Under the pieces are notes generated by a model. The model was not told where the DNA came from. It worked only from the letters and a program-made list of their open reading frames with translations, and did not search any database. The position numbers and the translations under genes are program-made. Of a stretch of DNA of 64,000 nt, positions 10,727 through 22,515 are shown piece by piece (position 1 is the stretch's first letter; each line of letters opens with the position of its first letter). The stretch is from Metarhizium brunneum (Eukaryota > Ascomycota > Sordariomycetes > Hypocreales > Clavicipitaceae). The DNA lies in the NCBI RefSeq assembly GCF_013426205.1, contig NC_089425.1, positions 1,736,001-1,800,000 of the forward strand, written 5' to 3'.

Positions 10727-12108
10727 ATGAGGTCCCAATTTTCGGCAATGACGTTGCTGGCATGCCAGGCACTGGCTTGGAGCCACAGTAGTGCCAAGGA
10801 GCTAAAAAGTTTGTTGACGAAGAGGGACAATACTTTGGTTGCCTGTAAGCATTAAAAGAAGAAGGAAAATCAATAAAAAGAAAGAAAAAAAGGCCCTGCT
10901 AACATGATGGTAGTTGTCGTGGTGAGTGAAAGGACCTACGCCATCGCATAATAACTCTAGTTGACGATCGAATCACGTCAAATAGCCTGACCAGTAGGTT
11001 GAGAATCAACCCAAGACTTCATCTGATGGTAATTGAGATCGTCCAGCGAGACCAGCAAGGCTCTATTGCCAGAATGGACTACTCTCCAAGATAAAATTGC
11101 AACCAAGTCGATCGATTGTATTGCCTCACAGGATTTGTGTGCCGAGTTCGATGTCGTCTCGTTCCCTGCTATTCGTCTGTATCGTGGAGCCCAACCAATG
11201 ATCCGATATCGTGGACCACGCACAGCCTCGTCGTGAGTCTTCTCCGAGCTGTAACCTGTGATTGGGCTCTCGCTCTCATTGCCAATGTCTAAGCTGCTTT
11301 TAGTCTCATGTCCTTCTTCGCACGACAACAGCAACCTGCATATACCAAATTGAGCAAGAATCAAATAGAAAGGTTTACTACCACAGACGACTTCGTTGTC
11401 ATAGCGCACTTGCACGAAGACGACGAGGAATTGCTCAGTCGATTCTCCACAACTGCCGAAGCGTATAGAGATCGCTACTCATTCGGGTATTCGACCGACG
11501 TTGCGCAACAAGACGCGAGCAGATTAACATGCTACAATAACATTGACAATCTGGAGCACTCAGAGGCAGAACTAGACCAAAGCGGAGTCATTGAACGATT
11601 CCTCGAGACTTGCAAGGAACTATTGATTCCGCAATTGACGCGGAGGACAGAGCTCAAGTACAGGCGGGTGAGCTGTTAAACCCCAACTGTCTGTATTGGG
11701 ACAGAGAGTGAGCATGGGTGCTAACTTGGAAAATCATAGCCGGGGAAGTCGTTGGTGTACTATTTTACTGGCGAAGAGTCCGACCGAGACTTGTACGTGA
11801 AGAGGATGAAGCCGCTTGCCAGGACATACCACGAATATTTAAGGTTTGTGACAGTTGACAGTACCGAATATGCCGACATGTCGCGCGGCATGGGCCTGGA
11901 ATTGGAGAGAGGTCTCGTGGTGGAAAACACACACGGCGGTCAGCTTTTCCCATACCGTGGCTCAGGTGGTGATATTGGGATCGGAGAGGTTGAAAACTTT
12001 ATTACGGCAATTTCGCAGGGAGCAGTTCAGCCCTGGACAGGGCACCGTGATGACTCCGCAAAAGACACAGGTGGCTGGAGCAAACACAATGTGCGCGATG
12101 AACTCTGA
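10727..12108 (+). CDS. PDI-like ER protein with RDEL tail, CXXC not visible
   Basis: Thioredoxin-fold protein of the protein disulfide isomerase family. Secure exons are roughly 11051-11232, 11304-11667 and 11740-12108; the N-terminal part is provisional (10727-10844, then an 8-nt exon 10914-10921). This model gives 346 residues in phase. The first ~18 residues resemble a signal peptide. The segment SKALLPEWTTLQDK, then CIASQDLCAEFDVVSFPAIRLYRG, is a PDI a-type domain, but no WCGHC active site is present where expected. A b-type domain (from about SSLMSFFARQQQPAYTKLS) and a b'-like domain (GKSLVYYFTGEESDRDL) follow. The last residues, HNVRDEL, are a KDEL-type ER retrieval signal. Without CXXC it would be a chaperone or scaffold rather than an oxidoreductase. 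Exon 2 and the exon 3 acceptor need transcript evidence; 5' decay is possible. Confidence 0.8.
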
Positions 12109-14819
12109 GACGGCTCCAGATGGCGTTATTGAAACTCGTGGGTGGGTGACACGCTATGATTGGGTCGTCGAGACCAAGCATTTTCTTAATCAAAGGCTTC
12201 CGGTGCCTGGCAGGGCTGGCGGGAGACTGACCAGACTAGACTTGCTGATGGGACTAGCCTGGACTAGTAGCCCGACAGACTACAATGTACTATGCATAAT
12301 AGTAAGAAGTACTATCAGTAATAAAAGGCCAGGGGAGCCACATTTAATGACGATCTAGACGATCCAACCCACGGGGGCAGAGGCTCCTTGCAAGAACCGT
12401 TGGACCCTTTGAAAGCTGGTTTCAATCTCTGCCCTGAGGCCCACAGGACCATTGCTCTGGATCCGTGGGTTGAGCCACCCTGATCGGCGGTACTTGTTAC
12501 TGCCGTGTACTCCGTAGTTGCATTTCTTGGTCGAAGATGATGGCCATCTTCTCTGGTGTAAAAGGCGTCGGCAGGGCGCTTTCAGCTCGCGGCGGAGGGA
12601 TACTCGGCACCAAGGCTGAGCGAAGCCGTCACTGGTCCGCGCCACGTCTCGTGTTGCACTTGACTGCTCGGGGTGCTTTCAATGTTGGGTGGTGGCTGTT
12701 CTCGGGGGTCGTCCACGTTACTGGCGCGCAACTGGGTCATGGTGGTTTTCTGTAACAGAGACTGACAGAGTAAGCAGGTGACAAGGCGACAATGACAAGG
12801 TTGATGCGGACGGATACTACACAAGTTGCCCACCTAGGTGGGTAGGTGAGGTGACACGAGTTGAGAGGACTGAAGGGATAACGTGGCAGACATTGTCAGG
12901 AAAAATGCCTGTGGCCCCGACACCTGAGCTAACATTAGAATAGTCCGGTGGCGCAGTAATCAACTGATAGCCTCGGACGTTCCAGCCGAGCGTGGTGAGC
13001 GCTAGTAGTGCCACAAATTCAAGTTGACGCAAGGTGCGGAGGTTGCAGGGTGAGGCGATGCAGACGCAAAGCAGACAGCCAGTCAGGAGACCGGGGCACA
13101 GGTTTTGCGTTTGGACATGTCGAGCCAAGCACGGGAAAAGGAAGGTGGGCGGAAAATAGGAGAAGTGTTTCTCGTTTCTCGAGGCTTCGAACCTTCCAAG
13201 TTGGAAAATTGGTTCTACGATTTCCATGTTAGAAGACTTGCCCTGCAATTAATCGGTAGCCTACTCCGTACATCCCGAATATCTAAGTACCTAGTACGTA
13301 CTTATGTACGGAGTGAGTACTTAAGTAAGTACATAAATGCGCAGCATCTGCCGACTGAGCCGCGAGAATCCACTCAATTCTGTCTGGCGCACTCGCAGCG
13401 AGATGATAGGTACTTGACCGACACCAGACGGGGAAAACCTGGGAATATTGACCCCGACATTGAAGGCGACTGGCACAGGGTTGTGAGCGTTTGTGGGCGC
13501 CTGTGGACTCGTGGTGGGCCCATGCCGACTATACTTGCTCGACATGTTTGAAGCCGACGTTTTGACCTTTAATGTTGACATGATCCTGTCTGCCAGCCCC
13601 AGGGGGGAGGCCAATGCTTCTAGTCAGCGGCATACAGTGATAAAACTTGGCCAGCTTGCCAGTGTACCGAGTTGTCTGGTTGCACAGAGTTCCAGCCATG
13701 TTGACTGCTGCTGGATGGCGCTCGACGCAATCACCGCCGCCGCCACCTCGTCAATGGCCACTGGTGCCTCTTTCGAATATAGCACGCTTGAGAGTGCGAG
13801 ACCATGGAAAGACGAGGTTCGGCGGAGACCCTTGCCGAGACATGGCCCCTACGTCGTCAAAGACCCGGTGAGCCTGAACACCCTCTGCTTGCTGGATTCG
13901 TCACTAGTGCGCGATGAGAGGCCAAAAAAAGAGAACAGAGTTCGCCTTGTTCCCATCAAGCGGGTCTGCGGGACAGCTGGGGTCTTTATGTCCTGTGTCT
14001 CGTGTATCCTAGCACGTTGTCTTGTGCCATCAATACATACTGCTCAAGTGCACAGCTGATCCTGCCAGAAGCAAGTACCCTCCTCGCTCGACTGCCACCG
14101 CCTAGCCGTCGGCTAGCCGCGAATCTCGTCTTTGAAATGGCGTCGACCGGCATTTGGGGCCTTTAATGCGCAGCTAGTCCATTTCCCAAGTACATCCATT
14201 CATACGGTACCTATCCACGTAGAGTTGTCGTAGTACGTACGAAGCTAAGTTGTTGCGTCCATGTCCGCGCCGCCCCAGTCTGTGTTGGGGTGTGTTTCGC
14301 TGTTTGCCTTTTTCTTTATGCCTCGAGCACCTCCGATTTTTTTCATCCAACCCTGACTCGGATTTTCTTCTACCTCTTCTTCTACCTCTTCTTCTTCTTC
14401 ATCGTCGTTTTCCTCGTTTCCTGGCCTGGGCTTAAAGAGTATCAACTCTGCCCCTTCGTCTGTGCTTGCTCGCGTGGAAGAAGCTGGAGAATACAAGGCC
14501 TGATTTAAGCTACCTGTGCTTCACATTCGTTCATTGGACCATTCCGAAGAGGCCGTTCAGCCCACGTGTCTGCCAGCTCCTCGAAGTACTGCGATTAGTC
14601 CGAAAACAGGATCGAATCCGTTCAGACTTTGACTGTGTATCTTCGGGATCTTTTTGCATCTTTTTCTTCTTGTTTCATTATCATCATCATCATCATTATT
14701 ATTCATCCGGCACCCCTTTTCTCTTCTTCTTCTTCTTCTTCTTCTTTTTTTCGGAACCTCGGTTGCTTTAATCTCGGACAGCCCGCGACTATCTTTTCTT
14801 CCCTTGGCTCTGTCGTATC
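12109..14819. other. intergenic, 2.7 kb
   Basis: Long gap between the PDI-like gene and the glycosyltransferase. It carries TACTCCGTA/TACGGAGTA and TACTTAAGTA-type motifs (12508-12516, 13262-13330) and, from about 14380, pyrimidine- and TCT/TCA-rich DNA that is probably the 5' leader of the next gene. The longest open frames (13493-14059 plus, 12817-13248 minus) show no domain and look like chance. Confidence 0.45.
14679..14745 (+). repeat. TCA and TTC microsatellites in a 5' leader
   Basis: A (TCA)n run at about 14679-14698 is followed by a (TTC)n run at about 14721-14745, within the pyrimidine-rich leader before the glycosyltransferase start. Confidence 0.8.
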
Positions 14820-16410
14820 ATGTTGGGTCTTTGGGACAAGCAAACTTGGCCTTCACCAATCGTCGGCAGAATGGCATCCACTAGACTTTGCTCGAGAAGG
14901 GCTATTTTTTTTATGATGGTGCTCTGTCTGTTTATGTTGGTGGTGATGCTCAGCTCGAAACAACTAGGTCCGTTATGTGACGGCCCCTATTGCGACATCT
15001 ACGGCTTGCGAGAAAAGCTGCCCAAGCTTGGAAACGATGCCGCATCCGACAGCAAACTTACAGGTGACAAAGCTCACGATGGGGCTCAGCACGTCGAACA
15101 GGACTTCAAATCCCCCGGGCTTGATGACGAATGTGCGCTGTTCCCCAACACTTCCAGTGTCTTGCTCATCATGAAGACTGGCGCCTCTGAATCCTATTCT
15201 AAAATACCTACCCAACTTATGACCAACCTTAAGTGTCTACCCGACTTTCTTTTCTTCAGCGACATGGCTCAAAAGATTGCGGGCTACACCATCCATGACA
15301 GTCTTGACACCGTGCTGGACGAAGTCAAGGAAAAGAACAAGGATTTCGACCTCTACTACCGACAGAAGAAATGTCCCGTCGACCAAGAACAGTGCAACAA
15401 GGACTATGATGTGGCTCAGCAAGGATGGAGCCTGGACAAGTATAAGAATATTCATATGGCGGAAAAGGCGTACAAAATGCGACCCGACTACGACTGGTAT
15501 CTGTTTGTTGACGCCGACACCTATGTTGTTTTCCCCACGTTGATGGAGTGGTTAAAGCAAATGGATCCCAACAAGCCGCATTACATTGGCAGCGTCGCCT
15601 ACCTTGCTAATTTTCCATTTGGTCACGGTGGTAGCGGTTATCTCGTGTCCAGGGGGACCATGCACTCTATGTTTCACGGCAAAACCGGTGTGGCGAATAA
15701 ATACGACGAGCCGGTTCAACACACCTGCTGCGGTGACTTTATGTGGTCAAAGGCTTTGAAGGACGAGACTGGTATTCCGGTCGTCAATGCCGTAAGCATC
15801 CCGAGACTGACAGTATCGTACAACAATCGCTAACGTGTCTCAGTGGCCTGTTATCAATGGGGAGAAACCACACACCATTCCATATGCCGAAGACGAGTGG
15901 TGCCAGCCCATTGTCACCATGCACCACGTTGTTGCCGAGGACATCTCTGACCTGTACGCTTTCGAAAAAGAGCGCAAGTTCAAGAAGATGCTGCGAATCA
16001 AGGACCTGTATCACAAGTTTATGAGCCCGGAGCTGGTGGAGGCACGACCAGACTGGGACAATCTGAGCGAGGATGTGAACTACCTCAACAGCACCCGGGC
16101 CGAGTACGACGAGTGGGACTTGGCCAAAGCCAAGACTGAAAATCTATCAGACGCAGAAGCTGATGCCTACAAGAGTTTTGACGACTGCAAGAAGGCCTGT
16201 CTGAGCATGGCCAACTGCTTCCAATTCCGCTACCAGAATAGCATTTGCGGAATTTCCCACAAAATCAAGCACGGCAAACCTGCTAAAAAGGGCAACGACG
16301 ACTCTAAGCGATACATGAGTGGGTGGAACGTGGAGAATATCAAGAAGTGGGTTGAGGAGCAAGGTGATTGCGACAAACACAATTTCGAATGGCCAGTCAG
16401 CGACAAGTAA
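14820..16410 (+). CDS. type II membrane glycosyltransferase, GT31-like
   Basis: Golgi-type glycosyltransferase of the fringe/beta-1,3-galactosyltransferase group (GT31), well represented in filamentous fungi; donor and acceptor cannot be told from sequence. Exons 14820-15791 and 15844-16410 give 512 residues. A short cytoplasmic N-terminus is followed by one membrane anchor (AIFFMMVLCLFMLVVML, about residues 28-44), giving type II topology. The catalytic domain starts around SSVLLIMKTGAS, with WYLFVDADTYVVFPTL holding the DXD metal/nucleotide-sugar motif (about 230-232), then GSVAYLANFPFGHGGSGYLVS and the HTCCGDFMW loop. After the domain, a Cys-rich segment (FDDCKKACLSMANCFQFRY, continuing to ICGISHKI) looks like a PAN/apple module. 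Translation could also start at ATG 14871, 17 codons downstream, which keeps the anchor. The 52-nt intron lies at the end of the catalytic domain. Confidence 0.9.
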
Positions 16411-18307
16411 ATCATGGACCACGCGACTTTGTGAACCGCAGATTGATATAAGCCCAGTCAGTCCATTGACGCCACAAACGACATTGGGACCCGACCGCAG
16501 ATGACTTGGATTGCTGCGCGCTGATTGGGCGAGCTGAGCCAAAACCTACCACTATGGCATGGGCAGGTCGACTCCGATTTTTGTTAATTCCTTTTCTTTT
16601 TCGTTTTCTTTCCGGCGGCTCATCAGTGAAAGCTGTTTTGGAAAGGTAAAAAGTAAAAAAAGGTATCCGCTATTACCTTGTGTCGTTCTTGACTTTATTC
16701 ATGATTAGAGGCGGATTAAAGGATAAAAACATGTTGGTTGACGTTTTTGGAATACTACATCGGTCCGGCGAAGTAGGCAGGCAGCCTCAAGCTGCACGCC
16801 ATGAGGCGCATCTTGGAATATCGGCGGCAACGGCTCGGGCCAGCAAATGACGACATTGGATGGGCGAATTCGGCTTGCATTTTGGATTACGGTACGCTTG
16901 GGGGGTTTTCAGGAACATGCAACGATATACCCGCCTCCCGAATGGTTGGGAGGCATTCGAATTCAAAATCCTATGCCTACCTGGGATATGCCAGCGGCGC
17001 TGGCTTTTTTTATTCTTATTTTCCTTTTTTGTGGTTTAAGCAAAGCGAACATAATTTATCTCTGGGGTGAACAGGAGTTCTAATAGGAGGCAATAGATGG
17101 CACTGGCGAAAGCTCCGACGTGTTAAGACTGATGGTACGGTGACAAGGCGACAAGATGAAGGTGTGTCAGTTGATTGCCACATGACATGGTCATGTTGCC
17201 ATGACGCAGTTGAAAGTTGAAAGTCGGACAGATCGGTACCCGATCGTGCAGCTATGCAAGAGGGTCTAATTATGGTCCATGGTGGATAATAAGGGACCAA
17301 AAGTACGGGTACGCAATAAGGGGGAATAGGTTGGCCCACACGTCATCAGTCCCCCCAATTTGGTTGGTTCGTTGCACGACGTGAACTAGTGGTTGCGGCA
17401 CGACCTGCCGGCACGTACGGTACATATGTACATACGCATGTGTGGCGATGGGGGAACGTTTAAAGTTGTCTTGGATGCGACGCGAGGGCCTTGTGCCGCT
17501 TTGTCGGGTGTGGGTAGGCGGCTGAATAATACCATCAATGATAGAATTAAAAAAAAAAAAAAAGCTTGAATACTACCGTCCTGTCTTGACCCCGTAGCGG
17601 GCCAGCTGTGCATAGCGCCCAAAGGTTGGATGGCAGAGACGTGATGTGTAGGAGGTGGTATTGCAGGAGGCTGAGCAGGGCGCGGCTGCCTGTCATGTCG
17701 GGTCGACGGTAGCACTTGGCCTGTGTGGTCCCGGTTGGAGTGGCAGCGTGCAGTGCCTGGCTAGTGGGCTTTTGAGATTGCGGCCCGTCAGGCTATGCGC
17801 CGCCCCCGTCAACTACCCCGCCGAGACCCCACCGTCCAGTCCTGCAGCATCAATTGATCTGGTTGGCACCGGGGACTTGAGATGTTGGCGGTTTGCGGTT
17901 CCTGAAGGTAGGGCAGCGGCGGTCGTGCATGAATGACGGCAGATGGAGGGTGGCAGCGGGCAGTGAGGCCATGCGGTGGGCGGTACGGAGTAATTGATGC
18001 CAATACATACACTTGAGCATACAGTGCCGCGACCAGTTGACGCGTTATTTAACCACTCTGGGTCGTTCATTTGACTGATTATTAGCACCGTGTAGATATA
18101 GTGCCGTGTACTCCGTACGTACTGCCGGATACATATCTGTATGTATTTGAACACGTTGCACTGCAAACTTTCGCGCCCTCCCTCCAGTCCTCCGGCAACT
18201 TTTACAGCTGCGCAACTCTTGTTAGTTTCTGCTAGTCTTCCACCCCTTGGATCGATCCATCCTAAAGGGGGAGAGCGCGCACGGGAGACACAGGACACCC
18301 GACCCAG

Positions 18308-18349
18308 CATTTGGCATTTGGCATTTGGCATCTGGCATCTGGCATCTGG
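18308..18349 (+). repeat. six tandem CATYTGG heptamers
   Basis: Six head-to-tail copies of CATTTGG or CATCTGG: the first three have T, the last three have C at the fourth base. It sits about 700 nt upstream of the 19057 start codon. Confidence 0.9.
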
Positions 18350-18889
18350 CTGGTATTTTGAGCATTTGGGCACTCAGACAAGGCTGCGGCTGGCGGCTGA
18401 CGGGGGCACGAGATATGAGATGCAGCCATGATTCTAGTCTCTGGGTGAAGCTCACGCGGGCTCGCACTGGGCTCGCACTGGGCTCCGTATCACCCCTGGC
18501 TTTCAATGCTGCACCCCCCAGATGTCCCGGTGCCGGTACCTGGCAAACCGAACGCGGGCTCTCACTGCCCACTGTGCCTGTCGCTTTGCTGCGCCAGGCT
18601 GTTGCTCCGGATTCCCTCTTGCCTTCCATGTTCCATTCCACTCCACATCAATCATTGCGCCCCCCCCCGTGCCAGTCTCGTCCAGTCTTGTTCAATCTGG
18701 TCCAATCTTGTCTAGTCTTGCCCAGTCTGCTTCCCGTCTTCCCTCTTCCTTCTTCCTGGCTTCCGCCTTCGCCAAATCTTATATCTCCTTCGCCTCTTGC
18801 TCGCCTCTTGACCCCGATTTCTCATTTCCAATTCCCCCCATCTTCTACTGTACACTGTTATATCCCAGCGTTGCCGCCTTTTTTTTATT

Positions 18890-18937
18890 GCTACTGCTGC
18901 CGCTACTGCTACCGCTACCGCTACCGCTGCCGCTACC
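18890..18937 (+). repeat. GCT/GCC/ACC triplet run in a 5' leader
   Basis: Imperfect triplet array (CTACTGCTGCCGCTAC type) in the presumed 5' leader of the small coiled-coil gene. Confidence 0.75.
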
Positions 18938-19056
18938 AAGACCGTTGGCCGCTCATCGTTTCGAACTACACCGTACTTGTACCGCACCAGCTCGACCCTC
19001 GCCAGCTTCGCCAGCACCCCCCGTACATAGAAACTACAAACTACGCCATCTTCACA

Positions 19057-19732
19057 ATGACTGACGCTGAGCTCGATCGCGACTGGGTCCCCAACGGACG
19101 CCGACCCTTATCGTACGTCTTTTCGTATCCTCTCCTTTGGTCAATGCCCCTTCTCCCCAAGTTGAATTGGCATGACGGTGTTTGATAAGGGGCAGCGAGC
19201 AACCACGCCAGCTCTCCTATTCTTTCCCGCCTTTCACACATGAGAGCTAACAAGCCATGACTTGCTTCAGGACTGTGGCCCGCTCCTTCTCCCAAGAGCT
19301 GATGGACATCTTCCGCATCGACAACTCCGTTTCTGACCTTGATCAGCAAGTTTCTCAAAGGTTCGTCATCTCACGTCGTCTATAAAACTCCCTCGTCGCC
19401 CCACCTGCAGCTGCACAACCTAACGCCCCTGGGTATTCAGACGCGATACCGTGGGCAAAAACAACCAGGAGCTTGCCGACCTCGAAGCCCGTATCCGCGA
19501 AATGGAGGAACGCCTCCGTCGCAATAAGGGCGGCAATCCTGCTCAGCGATCTCAACAGTCTGCAAGTGTTGCTCCCCCTGCACCCTCAAAGGGTGAAAAC
19601 AAGCCGCGACCAGGTGCGACTCGTGCCCCCCAGCAAGCACCCAGTTCTGGCAACATGCCCCCAACGCCTGGGGCCAGCGAAGGTGATTATTATCTCGTGA
19701 CCCGGGCTGATTTGGACGACTCCCCTCGCTGA
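19057..19732 (+). CDS. small coiled-coil protein, unrecognised
   Basis: Three exons, 19057-19112, 19271-19360 and 19441-19732, join in phase to 145 residues; all splice sites are canonical or near-canonical (the second donor is GTTCGT). The N-terminal half is well ordered: MTDAELDRDWVPNGRRPLST, then FSQELMDIFRIDNSVSDLDQQ and a charged helix (NNQELADLEARIREMEERLR, about residues 57-76) predicted to form a coiled coil. The second half is Pro/Ser/Gln-rich and likely disordered, ending GDYYLVTRADLDDSPR. The pattern of conserved-looking ends around a disordered middle suggests an adaptor, but I recognise no family and assign no function. The start ATG follows a long pyrimidine-rich leader and an A at -3. 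Confidence 0.75.
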
Positions 19733-21097
19733 CTTGCTCCTTTATTGGCCTCGATGACAGACGGTGATGCCGAACTGTAAACAACACATTCTCGGTCCGT
19801 GTACTTTGGTGCTTGTCAAGCTATTTGGCTTTTCGTCAGGGGGGGCGGGTCGCTTCTTTGTTTCCAGGCACACGGTCAGCCACGAACGAATATAGTCTCA
19901 TGGTTTAGTCACCGACTGAAACCATGAGCCTCATCTTCACCAAGCCACATGGAGGCCCCGCCTCGTATTGGGCGAGGTCATGCCGAGGACCACACGCTTC
20001 AAATTCTACTTTTTATGTATGGGTAGGGAGACCATGGATGCACACCCATTATACCACTGCCTCCTGATCAATATGTTTTTGTATTTACTTCGTCACTCGT
20101 TCTGGACGAAATTATCCTCGGCGTTTAAACGGCTTCAACGACACTTATTGTTCCGTGCAACTATCTGGAAACACCAGATACCCGATTCACTGTACTCGTT
20201 TTTTTATTATAAACCAACTTTCTCTCGAGATATGAGTTACTTTTACCGGTTCGCCCACGCCCATCGGCAGGCCCAGACCACTCGCACAACCATGGCCATT
20301 ACAAGTCTTTTTAATATTTAGTTGGGGATCCTTATTTTTTTTAACCTTGTTTTCTTGGTGCGACAAGGAGATACTGGGAGCATTGAGGAAGGCTCAACGA
20401 TGCAACGGGGAAGAGATTGGGAAACATTGCAAGGGCTCTGCTAGAGCGATGGGAAAGATGCGGCTTCTCAGACTGATCCTGAGAGCCAATGACTTTCAGA
20501 CTTGTAATATCACGACCAGGATGTTGCCTGTGCTTCAATGTCCATTGCCCTTGTCCATTACTTGTCCTGCTCAGTGATTGTGGCGTGCCATGTGCAGGCC
20601 TTGTTTTGCCCACACCTGTATTGTATGCTTTGGTGAGAAGTAGCTTGTTGGCCTGTTTTGCGCCGTGTCGCCTTTTCCAGGAATTCCCAGTTGCACAGAA
20701 GTTTCCGTGACATTGTTTATAATAGTGGGGAGCTAACCAATTCTCGAGCCTATCTGCCATAGCCCAATGATTCCAAGAAGAAATTAAGAGAGACAAAACA
20801 CAGAACATTAGCTGTGTACAGTTTATGGTAGAGTATATTTACCTAGGTACCTACCAAGATGTATACACTAATGTACTGTAATATATTATACATACACACG
20901 AGGATATTAAATTATATTATAGTATAAAGCGCTATAAAGCAGTACTTTATTTAAGCACGTACTTTTGCTTGCTTTTATAACAAACTATAATAAGTGTATT
21001 GGGTGGAGTAATAGCTTTATTAAGTAGCTGTCTAATCTACCCACTACCCAGTGCTCAGCACGTAGTTAAATAGGTACTTGCTTCCTGCATGCGTCAT
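19733..21097. other. intergenic with AT-rich tract
   Basis: 3' flanks of two convergent genes. From about 20820 to 21050 the sequence becomes strongly AT-rich (runs such as TAATATATTATA and TTATATTATAGTATA), opening with TACCTAGGTACCTACC at 20840-20855. This looks like a RIP-mutated repeat remnant. No gene seen. Confidence 0.55.
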
Positions 21098-22515
21098 CTA
21101 TGCATCGTGAAGGATCTTATTAGCTAACCCAATTCTGTTTTTGCCAACATCAAAAGCCACGAAAACCGCTTTGAGCATCACGTTGCCTAGGATAGTCCCG
21201 GCCATGTCTTCGGCGCTTTGCATGCCGGCCCAGCAGAGGGAGGGCTCCGTATCGAGCGGACCGTAGTTGAGATATGGGCCTGGTATACGAATAACGTGTT
21301 CCGTTGGAAGCTTGAATAGGAGATCGGGGAGATCTTGAGAACCCTCACAGGGGAATTTGTACACGCCCGAGAGCAGGCCAGATTTCTGGACACCTGGGAC
21401 ATCTTCCCAGTATCTGCTGGCGAGGGGGTCTGGCAAGAACAAGAGAGACGTGCCGGTGTCGACGGTGGCCTGAAACTTGTGATACATCCACATTGGGTTT
21501 TTACCACGCCAAGCGGTGAGCTCTAGTTCAATATCCCAGTGGGGGCTGTCTGGGTTTGAGTCCAGCCATGTGATGTTGTCTGCAGCCATGGATTCGTTGA
21601 TATACCCAAAATCGAAGCGGCTGGATGCGTTTCGGCGCAGGTCGACTGTAAACACGGGCTTCTTTAACCGGGATCGGAGTAGGGAGAGGAATGACGGAGT
21701 AGGAGGCGTGATGTTGTTAGGAAGCCGTTTTGCTAGCCCCATGATGCCGCTGACACTAGTTTCTCGTTCGAACCGGGGTGCCATGATCTGGGCCGATTCA
21801 ATAGCGACATGCTTCATTTCTAAGCCGCCCAACCGGAGTGTGTCACGGTAAACGATGCCGGTCGCCGTGGTTCCGTCCACTGCATGTCAGTGTAAGCTAT
21901 GTTGCCAAGGTGAAAGTTGCAACTTAATGCGACAACTCACAGTACTCAACACCCCAGAAGGCTTTGTCAACGCGGGTGGATGTGCTGGAATTTTTTGGCA
22001 GGTATCGAGGCGCCCAGGGGCCATTCTCGTTGACTCGGTATACTGAATCTGAAGATTGGACCCAGCTGTGGCGGTCAGTATAAACTGGCTGTGACTTTAT
22101 TCCAGTCGAGACGCATCTGGGTATCTTACACATCCGAGGAACCAGTATCCAGTATCATCTTCAGCTTCTGAGCTGGCGTTCCAAACTCAACTTCTGTCAC
22201 ATATGCTTGGTCATTATCCAAGGGCTCGGCTGTGACAGACCCATCTACCACATGTTAGCCATCCTCGTACACTGAATGGTATTGTAGAGCTGGGATAAAC
22301 CGACCCCCCTTCAATGCCATGTTGGAGCCCGGCACAGGTTTAGTCTTCCCCCATCGATTATGAGCTGCTTGCCAGTCGCTCAGGAAGTCCCTCCTCCCCT
22401 CCGGCCGAGACTTCGCCTCCAAAGAGAAGCAGTCCAGTGTGTTACCCTCAAAAGGCACCGCAGCACAGAGAGACAGGGCGGCAAAAGCTGCCGAGAGAAC
22501 AGGGACTGCCCGCAT
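21098..22515 (-). CDS. secreted pepsin-like aspartic protease (A1)
   Basis: Aspartic endopeptidase of family A1. Minus-strand exons 22515-22305, 22244-22130, 22065-21941 and 21879-21098 give 410 residues with matching phases. The N-terminus (MRAVPVLSAAFAALSLCAAV) is a signal peptide, followed by a basic propeptide to about residue 70 and then DGSVTAEPLDNDQAYVTEVE, the usual start of the mature lobe. Both catalytic aspartates are present: Asp~103 in MILDTGSSDVWV and Asp~291 in QATVDTGTSLLFLP. The flap region YLDGTTATGIVY and the C-terminal ILGNVMLKAVFVAFD strand are typical. There is no GPI signal, so it should be soluble and extracellular or vacuolar. The first intron donor (GTCGGT) is unusual but the only one giving the right phase. 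An upstream GTG extends the frame but the ATG at 22515 starts the signal peptide. AT-rich islands flank the gene on both sides. Confidence 0.93.

Larger units (their letters stand above)
16411..19056. other. intergenic, 2.6 kb
   Basis: Gap between the GT31-like gene and the small coiled-coil gene. It holds TACGGAGTA motifs near 17985 and 18108, a CATYTGG tandem array (18308-18349) and a pyrimidine-rich leader with GCT/ACC triplets near 18890-18937. A plus-strand frame 18247-19185 runs through these low-complexity parts and is not believed. Confidence 0.45.

Noticed and set aside
13493..14059. 188-residue plus-strand frame
   Set aside because: No domain, no splice or start support.
18308..18349. 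CRISPR-like tandem array
   Set aside because: Seven-base units without spacers; a simple tandem repeat in a eukaryotic genome.
18247..19185. 312-residue plus-strand frame upstream of the coiled-coil gene
   Set aside because: Runs through the CATYTGG and pyrimidine repeats and into the next gene's first intron; not a protein.
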